In this document: in pieces, positions 40,843 through 49,060 of the stretch
Position numbering within the stretch: the stretch's first letter is position 1
How the letters are laid out: every line of letters begins with the position of its first letter
The notes under the pieces: model-generated
Told to the model about the DNA's origin: nothing
What the model saw: the letters and a program-made list of their open reading frames with translations, nothing else
Databases searched by the model: none
Assembly: GCA_035384565.1 (NCBI GenBank)
Contig: DAOOIT010000024.1
Coordinates: 17,086 to 81,085, forward strand
Direction: 5' to 3'
DNA length: 64,000 bases
Source: Planctomycetota bacterium
GTDB taxonomy: Bacteria; Planctomycetota; PUPC01; DSUN01
Position numbers and translations under genes: made by a program

Positions 40843-41538
40843 GTGTCCGGCGCCAAGCCGCGCGTGCTGATCATCGAGGACGAGAAGCCCATCCGTGGCT
40901 TCCTGAGCGCCTCGCTCGCCGGCGAGGGCCACCAGGTGGTCGAGGCCGAAACGGGCCGCGAGGGCCTCGCCCAGGCCAGGATGTGGGTGCCCGAGATCGT
41001 CATCCTCGACCTGGGCCTGCCCGACCTGGACGGGCTCGAGGTGATCCGCGAGCTGCGCGAGTGGTCGCAGGCGCCCATCGTGATCCTCTCGGCGCGCGAG
41101 CAGGAGCGCGACAAGGTGGCCGCCCTCGATGCGGGGGCCGACGACTACCTGACCAAGCCCTTCGGCATCCGCGAGCTGCTGGCGCGCGTGCGGGTCGCAC
41201 TCCGCCATGCCGCCCGCGGCGGCGCCGCCGACGCCACGCCCGTCACGATTGGCGACTTCACCCTCGACACCGGAGCGCGCCGCGCGTTCGCGGGCGACCA
41301 TGAGCTTCACCTCACGCCCATCGAGTACAAGCTCCTCACCACCCTCGTCCGACACGCCGGCAAGGTCCTCACCCACAGGTTCCTGCTCAAGGAGGTCTGG
41401 GGCCCCCTGCGGACGGACGACGTGCATTGCCTGCGGGTGTTCATGGCCGGCCTGCGCCAGAAGATCGAGGTGGACCCCTCCCATCCCCGGTACCTGCTCA
41501 CCGAGCAGGGCGTCGGGTATCGCTTCGCCGACGAGTGA
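40843..41538 (+). CDS. KdpE-like OmpR-family response regulator
   Basis: 231 residues; GTG start one base after the kinase stop. Receiver domain: acidic pair IIEDEK at residues 10-15, phosphorylation site ILDLGLPDLDG near 54, Thr/Ser near 82 (ILSAR) and TKPFG near 104. The winged-helix DNA-binding domain from about 130 contains LTPIEYKLLTTLVRHAGKVLTH and DDVHCLRVFMAGLRQKIE, the latter close to the KdpE recognition helix. In other bacteria KdpE turns on kdpFABC; here the adjacent transporter is TrkH-like, so that gene may be the target. Confidence 0.93.
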   Translation: MSGAKPRVLIIEDEKPIRGFLSASLAGEGHQVVEAETGREGLAQARMWVPEIVILDLGLPDLDGLEVIRELREWSQAPIVILSAREQERDKVAALDAGADDYLTKPFGIRELLARVRVALRHAARGGAADATPVTIGDFTLDTGARRAFAGDHELHLTPIEYKLLTTLVRHAGKVLTHRFLLKEVWGPLRTDDVHCLRVFMAGLRQKIEVDPSHPRYLLTEQGVGYRFADE

Positions 41539-41566
41539 CTGTTCCGCCGCGGCTCGCCCTCGGCCC

Positions 41567-41596
41567 TTGACCCGCGGCAAGCCGGCGCGCTAACCT
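41567..41596 (+). promoter_or_regulatory. Promoter of the GH5-like gene
   Basis: TTGACC (41567-41572), 18-base spacer, TAACCT (41591-41596), 33 bases before ATG 41630. Confidence 0.58.
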
Positions 41597-41629
41597 GGAG
41601 GGAGGTGCCACTCTTCCAAAGGAGCAACC

Positions 41630-42889
41630 ATGCCGCATCGGACCGTTGGCGGGTGGCTCGCCGCCCTGCTCGCCGCCGCCGGCTGCACCACGCTGCCCAG
41701 CCTGCCCCTGCTCACGCCGCCCAGAGGCGCCGGCCTCGACGTCGCGCGCGACGGCACGCTGCGGAAGGACGGCAAGCCCTTTCGCGGCATCGGGGTGAAC
41801 TACTTCGATCTCTTCTACCGCTCGCTGCGCGACCCTTCGGCTTCGCTCAGGGCAGGCCCGGCCGACGCGGGCTGCCACGAGGGCCTGGCCGAACTGGCGC
41901 GCCGCGGCATCCCCTTCGCACGCTTCATGGCCTGCGGCTTCTGGCCGAACGACTGGAAGCTCTACTTCGAGGACAAGCCGGCCTACTTCGCCCTGCTCGA
42001 CAATATGGTGAAGGCCGCCGAAGAGCACGGCATCGGCCTCATCCCCAGCCTCTTCTGGGCCAGCGCCACGGTGCCCGACCTCGTGGGCGAACCGCGCGAT
42101 GCGTGGGGCAACCCCGACAGCAAGACCCACGCCTTCATGCGAGCCTACACCCGCGAAATTGTCACCCGCTACCGCCACTCCCCCGCCATCTGGGGCTGGG
42201 AGTTCGGCAACGAGTACAACCTCGACGCCGACCTGCCCAACGCCGCGCAGCACCGCCCCGCCGTGGTGCCCAAGCTCGGCACGCCCGCCGCACGCAGCGC
42301 CCGCGACGACCTGACGCACGACGCCCTGGCCACCGCCCTGGCCGCCTTCGCCGACGAGGTGCGCAAGCACGACCCCCGCCGCATCATCACCAGCGGCCAC
42401 AGCGCCCCCCGCCCCTCGGCCTGGCACCAGCGGAAGGAGAAGAGCTGGTCGCAGGACGACGAGAGCCAGTTCGCCGAACGCCTGCTGCTCGACCACCCCG
42501 ACCCCGTCAACGTGCTGAGCATTCACGTGTACGAGACCTCGGGCAAGCGCTTCGGCCGCGAGGTGTCCGCCGCGGAGTTCCTGGCGCTTGCCATGCAAGT
42601 GGCCGCGCAGGCGAAAAAGCCGCTCTTCGTCGGCGAGTTCGGCGCGAGCGACCAGGCGCCCGACGGCGAGAAGGGCGCGAAGGAGCGTCTCGCCGCGCTC
42701 CTCGCCGCCATCGAGAAGGCCGAAGTGCCCCTCGCGGCCCTGTGGGTCTACGACTTCCGGGGCCAGGACAAGGACTGGAATGTGACGGCCACGAACGCCC
42801 GCGCCTGGCAGCTCGACGCCATCGCCGAGGCCAACCAGCGCATCAAGGCCCGGCTGCTGGCGAGACCGGCGGAGGCAGGGAAGGAGTAG
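41630..42889 (+). CDS. GH5-like cellulase/mannanase-family lipoprotein
   Basis: 419 residues with a lipoprotein signal (LAALLAAAGC, Cys 19). The catalytic barrel follows: GIGVNYFDLFYR near 50, IWGWEFGNEYNLDAD near 188 with the acid/base Glu in GNEY, HVYETSG near 300 and PLFVGEFGAS near 333 with the nucleophile Glu. The order is that of GH5/GH2-type (beta-alpha)8 glycosidases acting on mannan or cellulose. Near residue 66 an 11-residue patch DPSASLRAGPA encodes a known type of dispersed 24-base repeat (41833-41858) inserted in frame. It is probably surface-attached and has its own promoter. Confidence 0.84.
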   Translation: MPHRTVGGWLAALLAAAGCTTLPSLPLLTPPRGAGLDVARDGTLRKDGKPFRGIGVNYFDLFYRSLRDPSASLRAGPADAGCHEGLAELARRGIPFARFMACGFWPNDWKLYFEDKPAYFALLDNMVKAAEEHGIGLIPSLFWASATVPDLVGEPRDAWGNPDSKTHAFMRAYTREIVTRYRHSPAIWGWEFGNEYNLDADLPNAAQHRPAVVPKLGTPAARSARDDLTHDALATALAAFADEVRKHDPRRIITSGHSAPRPSAWHQRKEKSWSQDDESQFAERLLLDHPDPVNVLSIHVYETSGKRFGREVSAAEFLALAMQVAAQAKKPLFVGEFGASDQAPDGEKGAKERLAALLAAIEKAEVPLAALWVYDFRGQDKDWNVTATNARAWQLDAIAEANQRIKARLLARPAEAGKE

Positions 42890-42893
42890 GACG

Positions 42894-42968
42894 CATAGGA
42901 CCGATGGGACAGGCAGGCCCCAGCTTTCGGTGAACCCTATCTGTCCTCTCGGTCCCATCCGTCCTATG
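42894..42968. repeat. Inverted repeat in the UROD-like leader
   Basis: A 17-base arm at 42894-42910 (CATAGGACCGATGGGAC) pairs with 42952-42968 with one mismatch. The loop has about 41 bases. The structure ends 18 bases before ATG 42987 and may affect translation or separate this gene from the one before. Confidence 0.6.
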
Positions 42969-42986
42969 AGGCTCAAGGAGACCTAC

Positions 42987-43991
42987 ATGACCAGCTTCGA
43001 CCGCTACCTGGCCGTCGTGCGGGGCGAGGCGGCCGACATCCTGCCCCGAGTGCCCATCCTGATGCAGTTCGCCGCCGAGCACATCGGGTCCAATTACGGG
43101 GCGTTCGCCTCGGACTACCGCGTGCTGGTCGAGGCCAATCTGCGGTGCGCCGAGGAGTTCGGCTTCGACCAGGTGAGCACCATTTCCGACCCCTACCGCG
43201 AGACGCAGGGCTTCGGGGCCGAGATCCGCTACGTCCGCGACGGCGTGCCGCGCTGCGTCAAGCCGCCGCTCGAGGACGCCAAGGACCTCCGCCTCCTCAA
43301 GAAGCCCAACCCGCGTCGCTCGACGCGCATGCTCGACCGCGTGCGAGCCGTCGAGGCTTATCACAGGGCCGTGCCCCGCAAGTACTCGGTCCTCGGCTGG
43401 GTTGAGGGGCCGGCCGCCGAGGCGGCCGACCTGCGGGGCGTGACGAACTTCCTGATGGACCTCGTGCTCGACGCCCCCTTCGCCCGCGAGCTGATGGAGC
43501 GCTGCGTCGAGGTCGGCATCGCTTTCGCCAAGGCCCAGATTGACGCCGGGGCCGACACCATCGGCGTGGGCGACGCCATCGCGAGCCAGGTGTCGCCCGA
43601 CCTCTACGCGGAGATGATCTTCCCCCTCGAACAGCGGCTCTTCGAGGGCATCCAGGCCGGCGGCGGCCTGGTCCGTCTGCACATCTGCGGCGACACCACA
43701 CACCTCCTGCCCTACTTTGCCAGGCTGCCCGTGGATATCGTGGACCTCGATTGGCAGGTAGACATGGCGAAGGCGCGAGCGATCCTGGGCCGAGGCAAGA
43801 CGATGGTCGCCAACCTCGACCCCGCGAACGCCGTCAAGCGCGGCACACCCGCCAGCATCCGGAAGGCCCTGCGCGCCGTCTACAAGGCCGCCGGCAACCC
43901 GCTCCTGGCCGGCGCCGGCTGCGAAATCCCGCCCGGCACGGCGGATGCGAACCTGAAGGCCCTCTGCGCCCCGATCCGCTACCAGTCGTGA
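42987..43991 (+). CDS. Uroporphyrinogen decarboxylase-fold methyltransferase-like protein
   Basis: 334 residues from ATG 42987, with AAGGAG 7 bases upstream. Typical MtaA/CmuA-like features: GADTIGVGDAIASQVSPDLY near residue 190, RLHICGDTTHLLPYF near 230 with the His-x-Cys zinc ligands, DLDWQVDMAKARAILG near 253, and GAGCEIPPGTADANL near 310 with the second Cys. Such enzymes move methyl groups between corrinoid proteins and thiols. It opens a run with a Gfo/Idh/MocA gene and plsY; the first two may act on the same methylated or glycosylated substrate. The hairpin at 42894-42968 sits in its leader. Confidence 0.86.
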   Translation: MTSFDRYLAVVRGEAADILPRVPILMQFAAEHIGSNYGAFASDYRVLVEANLRCAEEFGFDQVSTISDPYRETQGFGAEIRYVRDGVPRCVKPPLEDAKDLRLLKKPNPRRSTRMLDRVRAVEAYHRAVPRKYSVLGWVEGPAAEAADLRGVTNFLMDLVLDAPFARELMERCVEVGIAFAKAQIDAGADTIGVGDAIASQVSPDLYAEMIFPLEQRLFEGIQAGGGLVRLHICGDTTHLLPYFARLPVDIVDLDWQVDMAKARAILGRGKTMVANLDPANAVKRGTPASIRKALRAVYKAAGNPLLAGAGCEIPPGTADANLKALCAPIRYQS

Positions 43992-44004
43992 CAAGGAGTC
44001 GGCC

Positions 44005-45006
44005 GTGGACGCCGAGAAGATCAGAGTGGGTGTGATTGGTTGCGGCGGCATGGGCGCACACCACGTGCGCACGCTCGCCGACCACCCGGCCTTCGAACTG
44101 GTCGCCGGGTGCGACATCCACCTGGAGGCGCTGGCCCATCTGCCCCCCGGCGTCGCCCACTACCAGGACGCCGAGGCCATGTTCGAGCGCCACCGCCTGG
44201 ACCTCGTGAGCCTCATCCTGCCCAACCACCTGTACGAGCCGATGGTGAAACTGGCCTGCGTCTACGGCGCCGACGTGTTTACCGAGAAGCCCTTCGGCCA
44301 CAGTCTGGCGAGCTGCCGCGCCATGATCGGCGCGCTCAAGGCCGCGGGCCGCAGGGCGTGGGTGGGCGGCCAGCGAAAATACGCCAGCCACATTCGAACG
44401 GCGCGCGACATCCTGTGCAGCATGCACGTCGAGTTCATTCACGGCCTCTTCACCTACTTCTGGGCACCGGCCTTCGCCGACCCCGGCTGGCGCGGCGACC
44501 GGGCCAAGAGCGGCGGCGTGGCCGTGATTGACAGCGGCTGGCACGTGCTGGACCTCCTGAGCTGGCTGGTCGGGGACCCCGACACCGCGTTCTGCCAGCT
44601 CTCGCACCTGAGGGCGCATCCCGACATGGACGACAAGGCGGCGATCCAGCTCCACTATCGCTGGGGCGCCGTGGCCAGCCTGGTGATCAGCTACACCCTG
44701 CCCAAGAGCCAGCTCGAGCTCACCTTCGCATCAGGCGGCGAAAGCCTGCACCTGAATTACGACGGCCTGGCGCTCTTCGACGGCCCCAAGGAGGCGCTCC
44801 GCGTGCCTGCCGAGAAGGACGAGCCGCTCTTCCGCCTGATGTACGATGAACTCGTCAAGGCGCGTGGCGGCGACCGTTCAGCGCTGGTCACCGACATGTA
44901 CCGGGCCGAGCGCATCATGGCCGTGGTGGACGCCTGCTACGACTCGGCCCGAACGCTCCGCAAGCGGCGCGTGGCACCCGTCAGGCACCCGCGCAGCGGC
45001 GCCTGA
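44005..45006 (+). CDS. Gfo/Idh/MocA family oxidoreductase
   Basis: 333 residues; GTG start with GGAG upstream, 13 bases after the previous stop. The NAD(P)-binding Rossmann motif is VGVIGCGGMGAHHVR at residues 8-22. The family's EKPFGHSLASC lies near 93 (Lys of the catalytic site). The second domain starts near 125 and has a conserved His in DSGWHVLDLLSWLVGDP near 176. Enzymes of this family oxidise or reduce sugars and inositols. The neighbour is a methyltransferase-like protein, so a joint role in breakdown of a modified sugar is possible but unproven. Confidence 0.9.
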   Translation: MDAEKIRVGVIGCGGMGAHHVRTLADHPAFELVAGCDIHLEALAHLPPGVAHYQDAEAMFERHRLDLVSLILPNHLYEPMVKLACVYGADVFTEKPFGHSLASCRAMIGALKAAGRRAWVGGQRKYASHIRTARDILCSMHVEFIHGLFTYFWAPAFADPGWRGDRAKSGGVAVIDSGWHVLDLLSWLVGDPDTAFCQLSHLRAHPDMDDKAAIQLHYRWGAVASLVISYTLPKSQLELTFASGGESLHLNYDGLALFDGPKEALRVPAEKDEPLFRLMYDELVKARGGDRSALVTDMYRAERIMAVVDACYDSARTLRKRRVAPVRHPRSGA

Positions 45007-45026
45007 ACGCCCCGGAGGCTTCGCCC

Positions 45027-45713
45027 ATGGGTTCCGGCGACCTGTGGCTCTGGACGGCTGGCGGCGTGCTGTCGTACCTGCTGGGGGCCATCCCCTTCGG
45101 GCTCATCGCCGGACTCGCCCTGAAGGGGGTGGACATTCGCCAGGCCGGCAGCCGCAACATCGGCGCCACGAACGCGCTGCGGGTGCTCGGCCGCCCCATC
45201 GGCCTTGCGGTGCACGCGCTCGACATTGCCAAGGGCTTCGCGCCACCGTTCCTGCTCGCACCGCTCTTCGCCGGCGGCAGCGGCCAGGCGGCGCCGGCCC
45301 TGGGCATCGCCTACGGCTCGGCCGCCATCGTGGGCCACGTGTTCCCTGTCTACCTCCGGTTCCGCGGCGGCAAGGGCATGGCCACCAGCCTCGGGGCCTT
45401 CCTGGGCGTGGCCTGGCTGCCCACCCTCATCGGCGGGGCCGTGTGGCTCATCGTGCGGGCGGCCACGCGGTACGTCTCGGTCGCCTCGATGACGGCCGTG
45501 GTGGTGGTGCCGCTGGCCATGGCCCTCGTGCCCGACCCGACCCACGGGGGCGCACGCACCTGGTGCCGGGCAGAGCTGATCGTGTTCGGCGCCCTGGTCG
45601 CCGCGCTGGTGATCGCGCGCCACAAGAGCAACATCACCCGCCTGCTCCGGGGCACCGAGAACAAGATCGGGCAGAGGGCCGCCGCCCCGCCAGACGCGCG
45701 GCCAGGCTCGTGA
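45027..45713 (+). CDS. plsY: Acyl-phosphate:glycerol-3-phosphate acyltransferase PlsY
   Basis: 228 residues with five or so membrane helices. The family motifs are all present: YLLGAIPFGLIAG near residue 17, GSRNIGATNALRVLG near 42 and VGHVFPVYLRFRGGKGMATSLG near 100, which bind the acyl-phosphate and glycerol phosphate. It makes lysophosphatidic acid in the first step of phospholipid synthesis, in the inner membrane. The protein is a little longer than the usual 200 because of a tail after NITRLLRGTENKIG. It follows the oxidoreductase by 20 bases on the same strand, probably as the last gene of that run. Confidence 0.95.
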   Translation: MGSGDLWLWTAGGVLSYLLGAIPFGLIAGLALKGVDIRQAGSRNIGATNALRVLGRPIGLAVHALDIAKGFAPPFLLAPLFAGGSGQAAPALGIAYGSAAIVGHVFPVYLRFRGGKGMATSLGAFLGVAWLPTLIGGAVWLIVRAATRYVSVASMTAVVVVPLAMALVPDPTHGGARTWCRAELIVFGALVAALVIARHKSNITRLLRGTENKIGQRAAAPPDARPGS

Positions 45714-45816
45714 GCCTGCCCAAGTCTCTCGCCGGCAAGGAGTTGCGGCCAGGATGAATAGGGCGGGGGCGGAGTGCGTCTAGGTTCATGGCCGAGAGCC
45801 GCGGCGCGCGCATTGT

Positions 45817-45846
45817 TTGCGGTGCGACGCGGCGGCGCGGTATAAT
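45817..45846 (+). promoter_or_regulatory. Promoter of the GH67N-domain lipoprotein gene
   Basis: Perfect TATAAT (45841-45846) with a weak TTGCGG (45817-45822) 18 bases before it. It lies 51 bases before ATG 45898 and excludes the longer frame from 45817. Confidence 0.6.
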
Positions 45847-45897
45847 ACGCGCCGTCGCCTGATGCACCACGGCACGGCGTCATGGAGGCCATCGAGG

Positions 45898-48633
45898 ATG
45901 AGAAGGGCACTTGCGGTGACCCTGGGCCTCGCCCTATCGGGGCTCGGCTGCCTGCCCCGCGGCGAGGTGCCCCCCGAGGTGGGCTCGCTCCGCAGCCAGC
46001 TCCGCCGAAAGTCCATCACCATCCCCGCCTGGACCCAGGAGGTGGTTGAGGAACTGGCCACCCGGGCCAACGACTATGCGGGCAAGACTCTCGTTGTCGA
46101 GAGCGCCACCCTGGCCGCTCGGGGCGAGGCGCGCCTGGGCAGCGACCCGTGCACCTTCCCACTGTCGGGTGGCGGCACGGTTGTCGTTCCCGCCGCGGGC
46201 GTGCCGCCCTGGCTCCGGTCGCGAACGGGCGCTCCTCTGAAGTTCCGCGCCACCCTGCATCCGCCGCGCCGTGGCGTCGAGGGCCCGGACGCAGGCGACC
46301 CCGTGCTCCACGCGCAGGCCATTGACCTCGCGCATCCCCTCGAGCTGGCCTTCGTGCAGATCGAGACCACGCCCGAGGGCACCTGGCTCGTCGCCCACAT
46401 CGGAAACTACCGCGGCGAGGGGGCGCGGGCCACGCTGGACCTGCGCTTCGGCGAACTCCGCGAGAGCCGCAGGCTGCCCGCGGTGGCGCCCGGCCAGACC
46501 ACGGCCGTGCGGCTGAGGCTCTTCGGCCCCGCGGCACCACCGTGGGAGAGCCTGCCCCCCAGCCTCCGTGCACTGCGCCTCGTCGGCGACGACGGCTCGG
46601 CCACCCAGGTGGACCTGGGCCGCTGGCTCGAGGGGCCGCCCGACTCGATGCTCGACTGGGGCTACACCTTCACCCCGCCCGGCACCGCCGTGATGATGCT
46701 CTCGAGCGACAAGCCCGAGGCGGAGCTCGAGCGGTTCGCCGCTCTCGAACTGCGCTCGTACCTGGCACAGTTCACCGACGCGAACATCGAGCCTCGCGAG
46801 CCCTTGCCCGGCGACGAGGAACCCCTCCCCCCGCAGCCGCTCCTCGTGGTGGGCACGCCGCAGCACAACAAGCTCGCTGCCCAACTGGTCCGGGCCGCAG
46901 GCCTCGAGGGCCGTCTCCCCGGCCTGGGCCACGACGGCTACCTGCTCAAGAGCCTCCGCCACGGCGGCCAGCCGGCCCTGCTCGTCACCGCGGCGGCCCC
47001 CCGCGGCCTCGTCTACGGCATCTACGCGCTCCTCGAGCGCTACGGAGTCCAGTTTTCGATGTTCGGCGCGCGCCTGCCCGCGCGTGGGCCGTTCCGCGTG
47101 CTGGACCTGGACGAGGCCCGCACCCCGCTCTTCGCCCGCCGGGCGCTTGTGGCCGAGGGGCCCACGCCCGACTGGGCGGCTCGCTGGTCCCAGTGGCAAT
47201 GGCTGGCCATGGTGGACCTGGCCGCGAAGAACTGCTTCAACCAGGCGGTCATTCCGCTCGATGGCCTCGAGGCCACGTTCACCTACGAGGCCAAGCGCTC
47301 GCGCGATGCCCTCTTCCCCTTCGACATCCAGCCGCCCTACACCTGCGTCGCCGAGGCCTACCTCGCCCATCAGCGCGGCCTGGCCATCCTGGTGGACTAC
47401 GCCCGCCGCCGAGGGATAGACGTGGTCTTCGCCCGGCGCGATGGCCAAGGCAAGCTCCGCACCGCGCCCCCGCCCGCCTGCGTGGCGGCCGCCGCGCCCG
47501 CCGAAGCAGCCGGGCAGGCCCTCGACGTGCTCGATGACCCCGGCGATTTCCTGGGCCTGGCGCGCGTGGAGGAGGCAGCGGCCTCAGCGGCCCGGCTCGT
47601 CGCGGCCAAGGCCACCGCCATCGCCGTGCCTTACCGCTCCGGCGCCGCCGCGCGGGCCTCGTTCCTCGCGCGCTTCTCCTGGGACCCGACCCTCACGCCG
47701 GAGGCCCACTTCCGCCGCTGGGCCGAAGGCCTGTGCGAGGGCCAGGCGGCCGTCACCCTCGCCAAGGCGGCTCTCGACGGCGACCGGCTGGACGCCGACC
47801 TCCTCGCCGCCACCCCCCGGCCCTTCGGCCAGGGCGCGGGGCTGGTCTTGCCCGTGGAGCCGGGCGACCCGGCGAGCGACTGGGCGGCGCTCCGCGCGCG
47901 AGCCACCAGCGCGGCCGTGGCTGCGCAGATTCAGGAGATCCGCGCCCAGAGCCAGAAGCTGCGCGACCTTCAGACCCGCATGGAGCCGATCCACGCGGCC
48001 TTCCGCGAGGCCCTCGAGGCTGCCGCGCCGCCCTGGGAGGGCCCCCTCTTCGAGGCTGCGCCGGCCGCGCGCCGGGCCGAGCGCATCGCCGAGAGCATCT
48101 ACCGCTTCCGCGCCCTGCTCGGCGCCCTCGCCTCCGTGCAGGAGGGCGCCCTCGCCTACTACGCCGGCGTCACGAACCCCCCCGAGGCCCTGCCCCAGCT
48201 CGCCGTGGCCTGCACCAAGCTGCGCAAGGCCCGCCGCATCCTGCTCTGGGTGCTCAGCCGCACCGCCGAGAGCGACATGGCCCCCACCCTGGCCGACCTG
48301 GCCCAACGGCTCGACGAGCAGGCCGCGCGCCTGGCCGAGTGGCTCGGCCCGGCCGCCGACGCCGAGCCCGTCGCCCGCCTGACGCTTGCCGGCTCCGATG
48401 CCGTGGTCCACCTCTTCCGCTCGCGCACCGAAGACATCCTGGCCGCCTACAAGCTCACCGGCGACGAGGCCGTGCACCTGCGGCTCAACACCGCCGAGGC
48501 CCGCCTCTACCGCCGCGGACAGGAGCCGCGCACCCTGCGCGCCGAGGGCGGCCTGTTCCTCGTCCCGCTGGGGCCCGTGCCCACGTACCTGGTCGCGCGC
48601 CGGGCCGCCTGGCCCGGGGCGCCCGCCCCCTAG
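45898..48633 (+). CDS. Large lipoprotein with alpha-glucuronidase N-terminal-like domain
   Basis: 911 residues from ATG 45898, with GGAGG 9 bases upstream. The signal ends in a lipobox (ALSGLGC, Cys 17). Residues about 60-250 are beta-rich. Residues about 259-390 match the pattern of the GH67 N-terminal/GH20b-type domain that often precedes glycosidase barrels (LERFAALELRSYLAQF, LLVVGTPQHN, DGYLLKS, PRGLVYGIYALLERYGVQF). A barrel with clear catalytic acids is not recognisable afterwards; the C-terminal 300 residues are helical. It may bind glycans, or the catalytic part may be very diverged. It is followed at 17 bases by a cysteine-cluster gene. Confidence 0.75.
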   Translation: MRRALAVTLGLALSGLGCLPRGEVPPEVGSLRSQLRRKSITIPAWTQEVVEELATRANDYAGKTLVVESATLAARGEARLGSDPCTFPLSGGGTVVVPAAGVPPWLRSRTGAPLKFRATLHPPRRGVEGPDAGDPVLHAQAIDLAHPLELAFVQIETTPEGTWLVAHIGNYRGEGARATLDLRFGELRESRRLPAVAPGQTTAVRLRLFGPAAPPWESLPPSLRALRLVGDDGSATQVDLGRWLEGPPDSMLDWGYTFTPPGTAVMMLSSDKPEAELERFAALELRSYLAQFTDANIEPREPLPGDEEPLPPQPLLVVGTPQHNKLAAQLVRAAGLEGRLPGLGHDGYLLKSLRHGGQPALLVTAAAPRGLVYGIYALLERYGVQFSMFGARLPARGPFRVLDLDEARTPLFARRALVAEGPTPDWAARWSQWQWLAMVDLAAKNCFNQAVIPLDGLEATFTYEAKRSRDALFPFDIQPPYTCVAEAYLAHQRGLAILVDYARRRGIDVVFARRDGQGKLRTAPPPACVAAAAPAEAAGQALDVLDDPGDFLGLARVEEAAASAARLVAAKATAIAVPYRSGAAARASFLARFSWDPTLTPEAHFRRWAEGLCEGQAAVTLAKAALDGDRLDADLLAATPRPFGQGAGLVLPVEPGDPASDWAALRARATSAAVAAQIQEIRAQSQKLRDLQTRMEPIHAAFREALEAAAPPWEGPLFEAAPAARRAERIAESIYRFRALLGALASVQEGALAYYAGVTNPPEALPQLAVACTKLRKARRILLWVLSRTAESDMAPTLADLAQRLDEQAARLAEWLGPAADAEPVARLTLAGSDAVVHLFRSRTEDILAAYKLTGDEAVHLRLNTAEARLYRRGQEPRTLRAEGGLFLVPLGPVPTYLVARRAAWPGAPAP

Positions 48634-48649
48634 CCGCCCCCGAGGCCCT

Positions 48650-49030
48650 ATGCCCGACCCCGACCTCTGCCGACGCTGCGGCCGATGCTGCTACGCCAAG
48701 CTCATCCTCAACGGGGAGATCGTCTACACCCCGTTCCCCTGCCCGTACCTGGACGAGGCGACGCGCCTGTGCACGGTCTACGAGCGCCGCCACGCCGTGA
48801 ACCCTGACTGCCTGCCCGTGGAGATGGGGATTCGCCTGGGCGTGTTCCCCCCCGACTGCCCCTACGTGAGCAGCCTGCCCGACTACGTGCCGCCGCGCCT
48901 GGGCATGACGCCCGAGGAGATCGAGGCCTACGCCGACGAGATCCGCGAGCTTCAAGACGCCGTTCGCGCCCCGGCGAACTCTCGCCTGCCCCGAGCCGTG
49001 CCGACGGGGCGCAAGCGCTCTGCGCCGTAG
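48650..49030 (+). CDS. YkgJ-type cysteine-cluster protein
   Basis: 126 residues from ATG 48650. The N-terminus has MPDPDLCRRCGRCCYAK (CxxCxxCC, Cys 7, 10, 13 and 14). Further Cys residues occur in PFPCPYLDEATRLCTVYERR, NPDCLPVE and PPDCPYVS, giving about eight conserved positions that would bind zinc or an iron-sulfur cluster as in the YkgJ/UPF0153 family. The function of the family is unknown. The C-terminus (after residue 85) is short and variable. It follows the GH67N gene closely. Confidence 0.82.
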   Translation: MPDPDLCRRCGRCCYAKLILNGEIVYTPFPCPYLDEATRLCTVYERRHAVNPDCLPVEMGIRLGVFPPDCPYVSSLPDYVPPRLGMTPEEIEAYADEIRELQDAVRAPANSRLPRAVPTGRKRSAP

Positions 49031-49060
49031 CAGGGTCGTCGCCCCACGCAGGGCGCTCGC

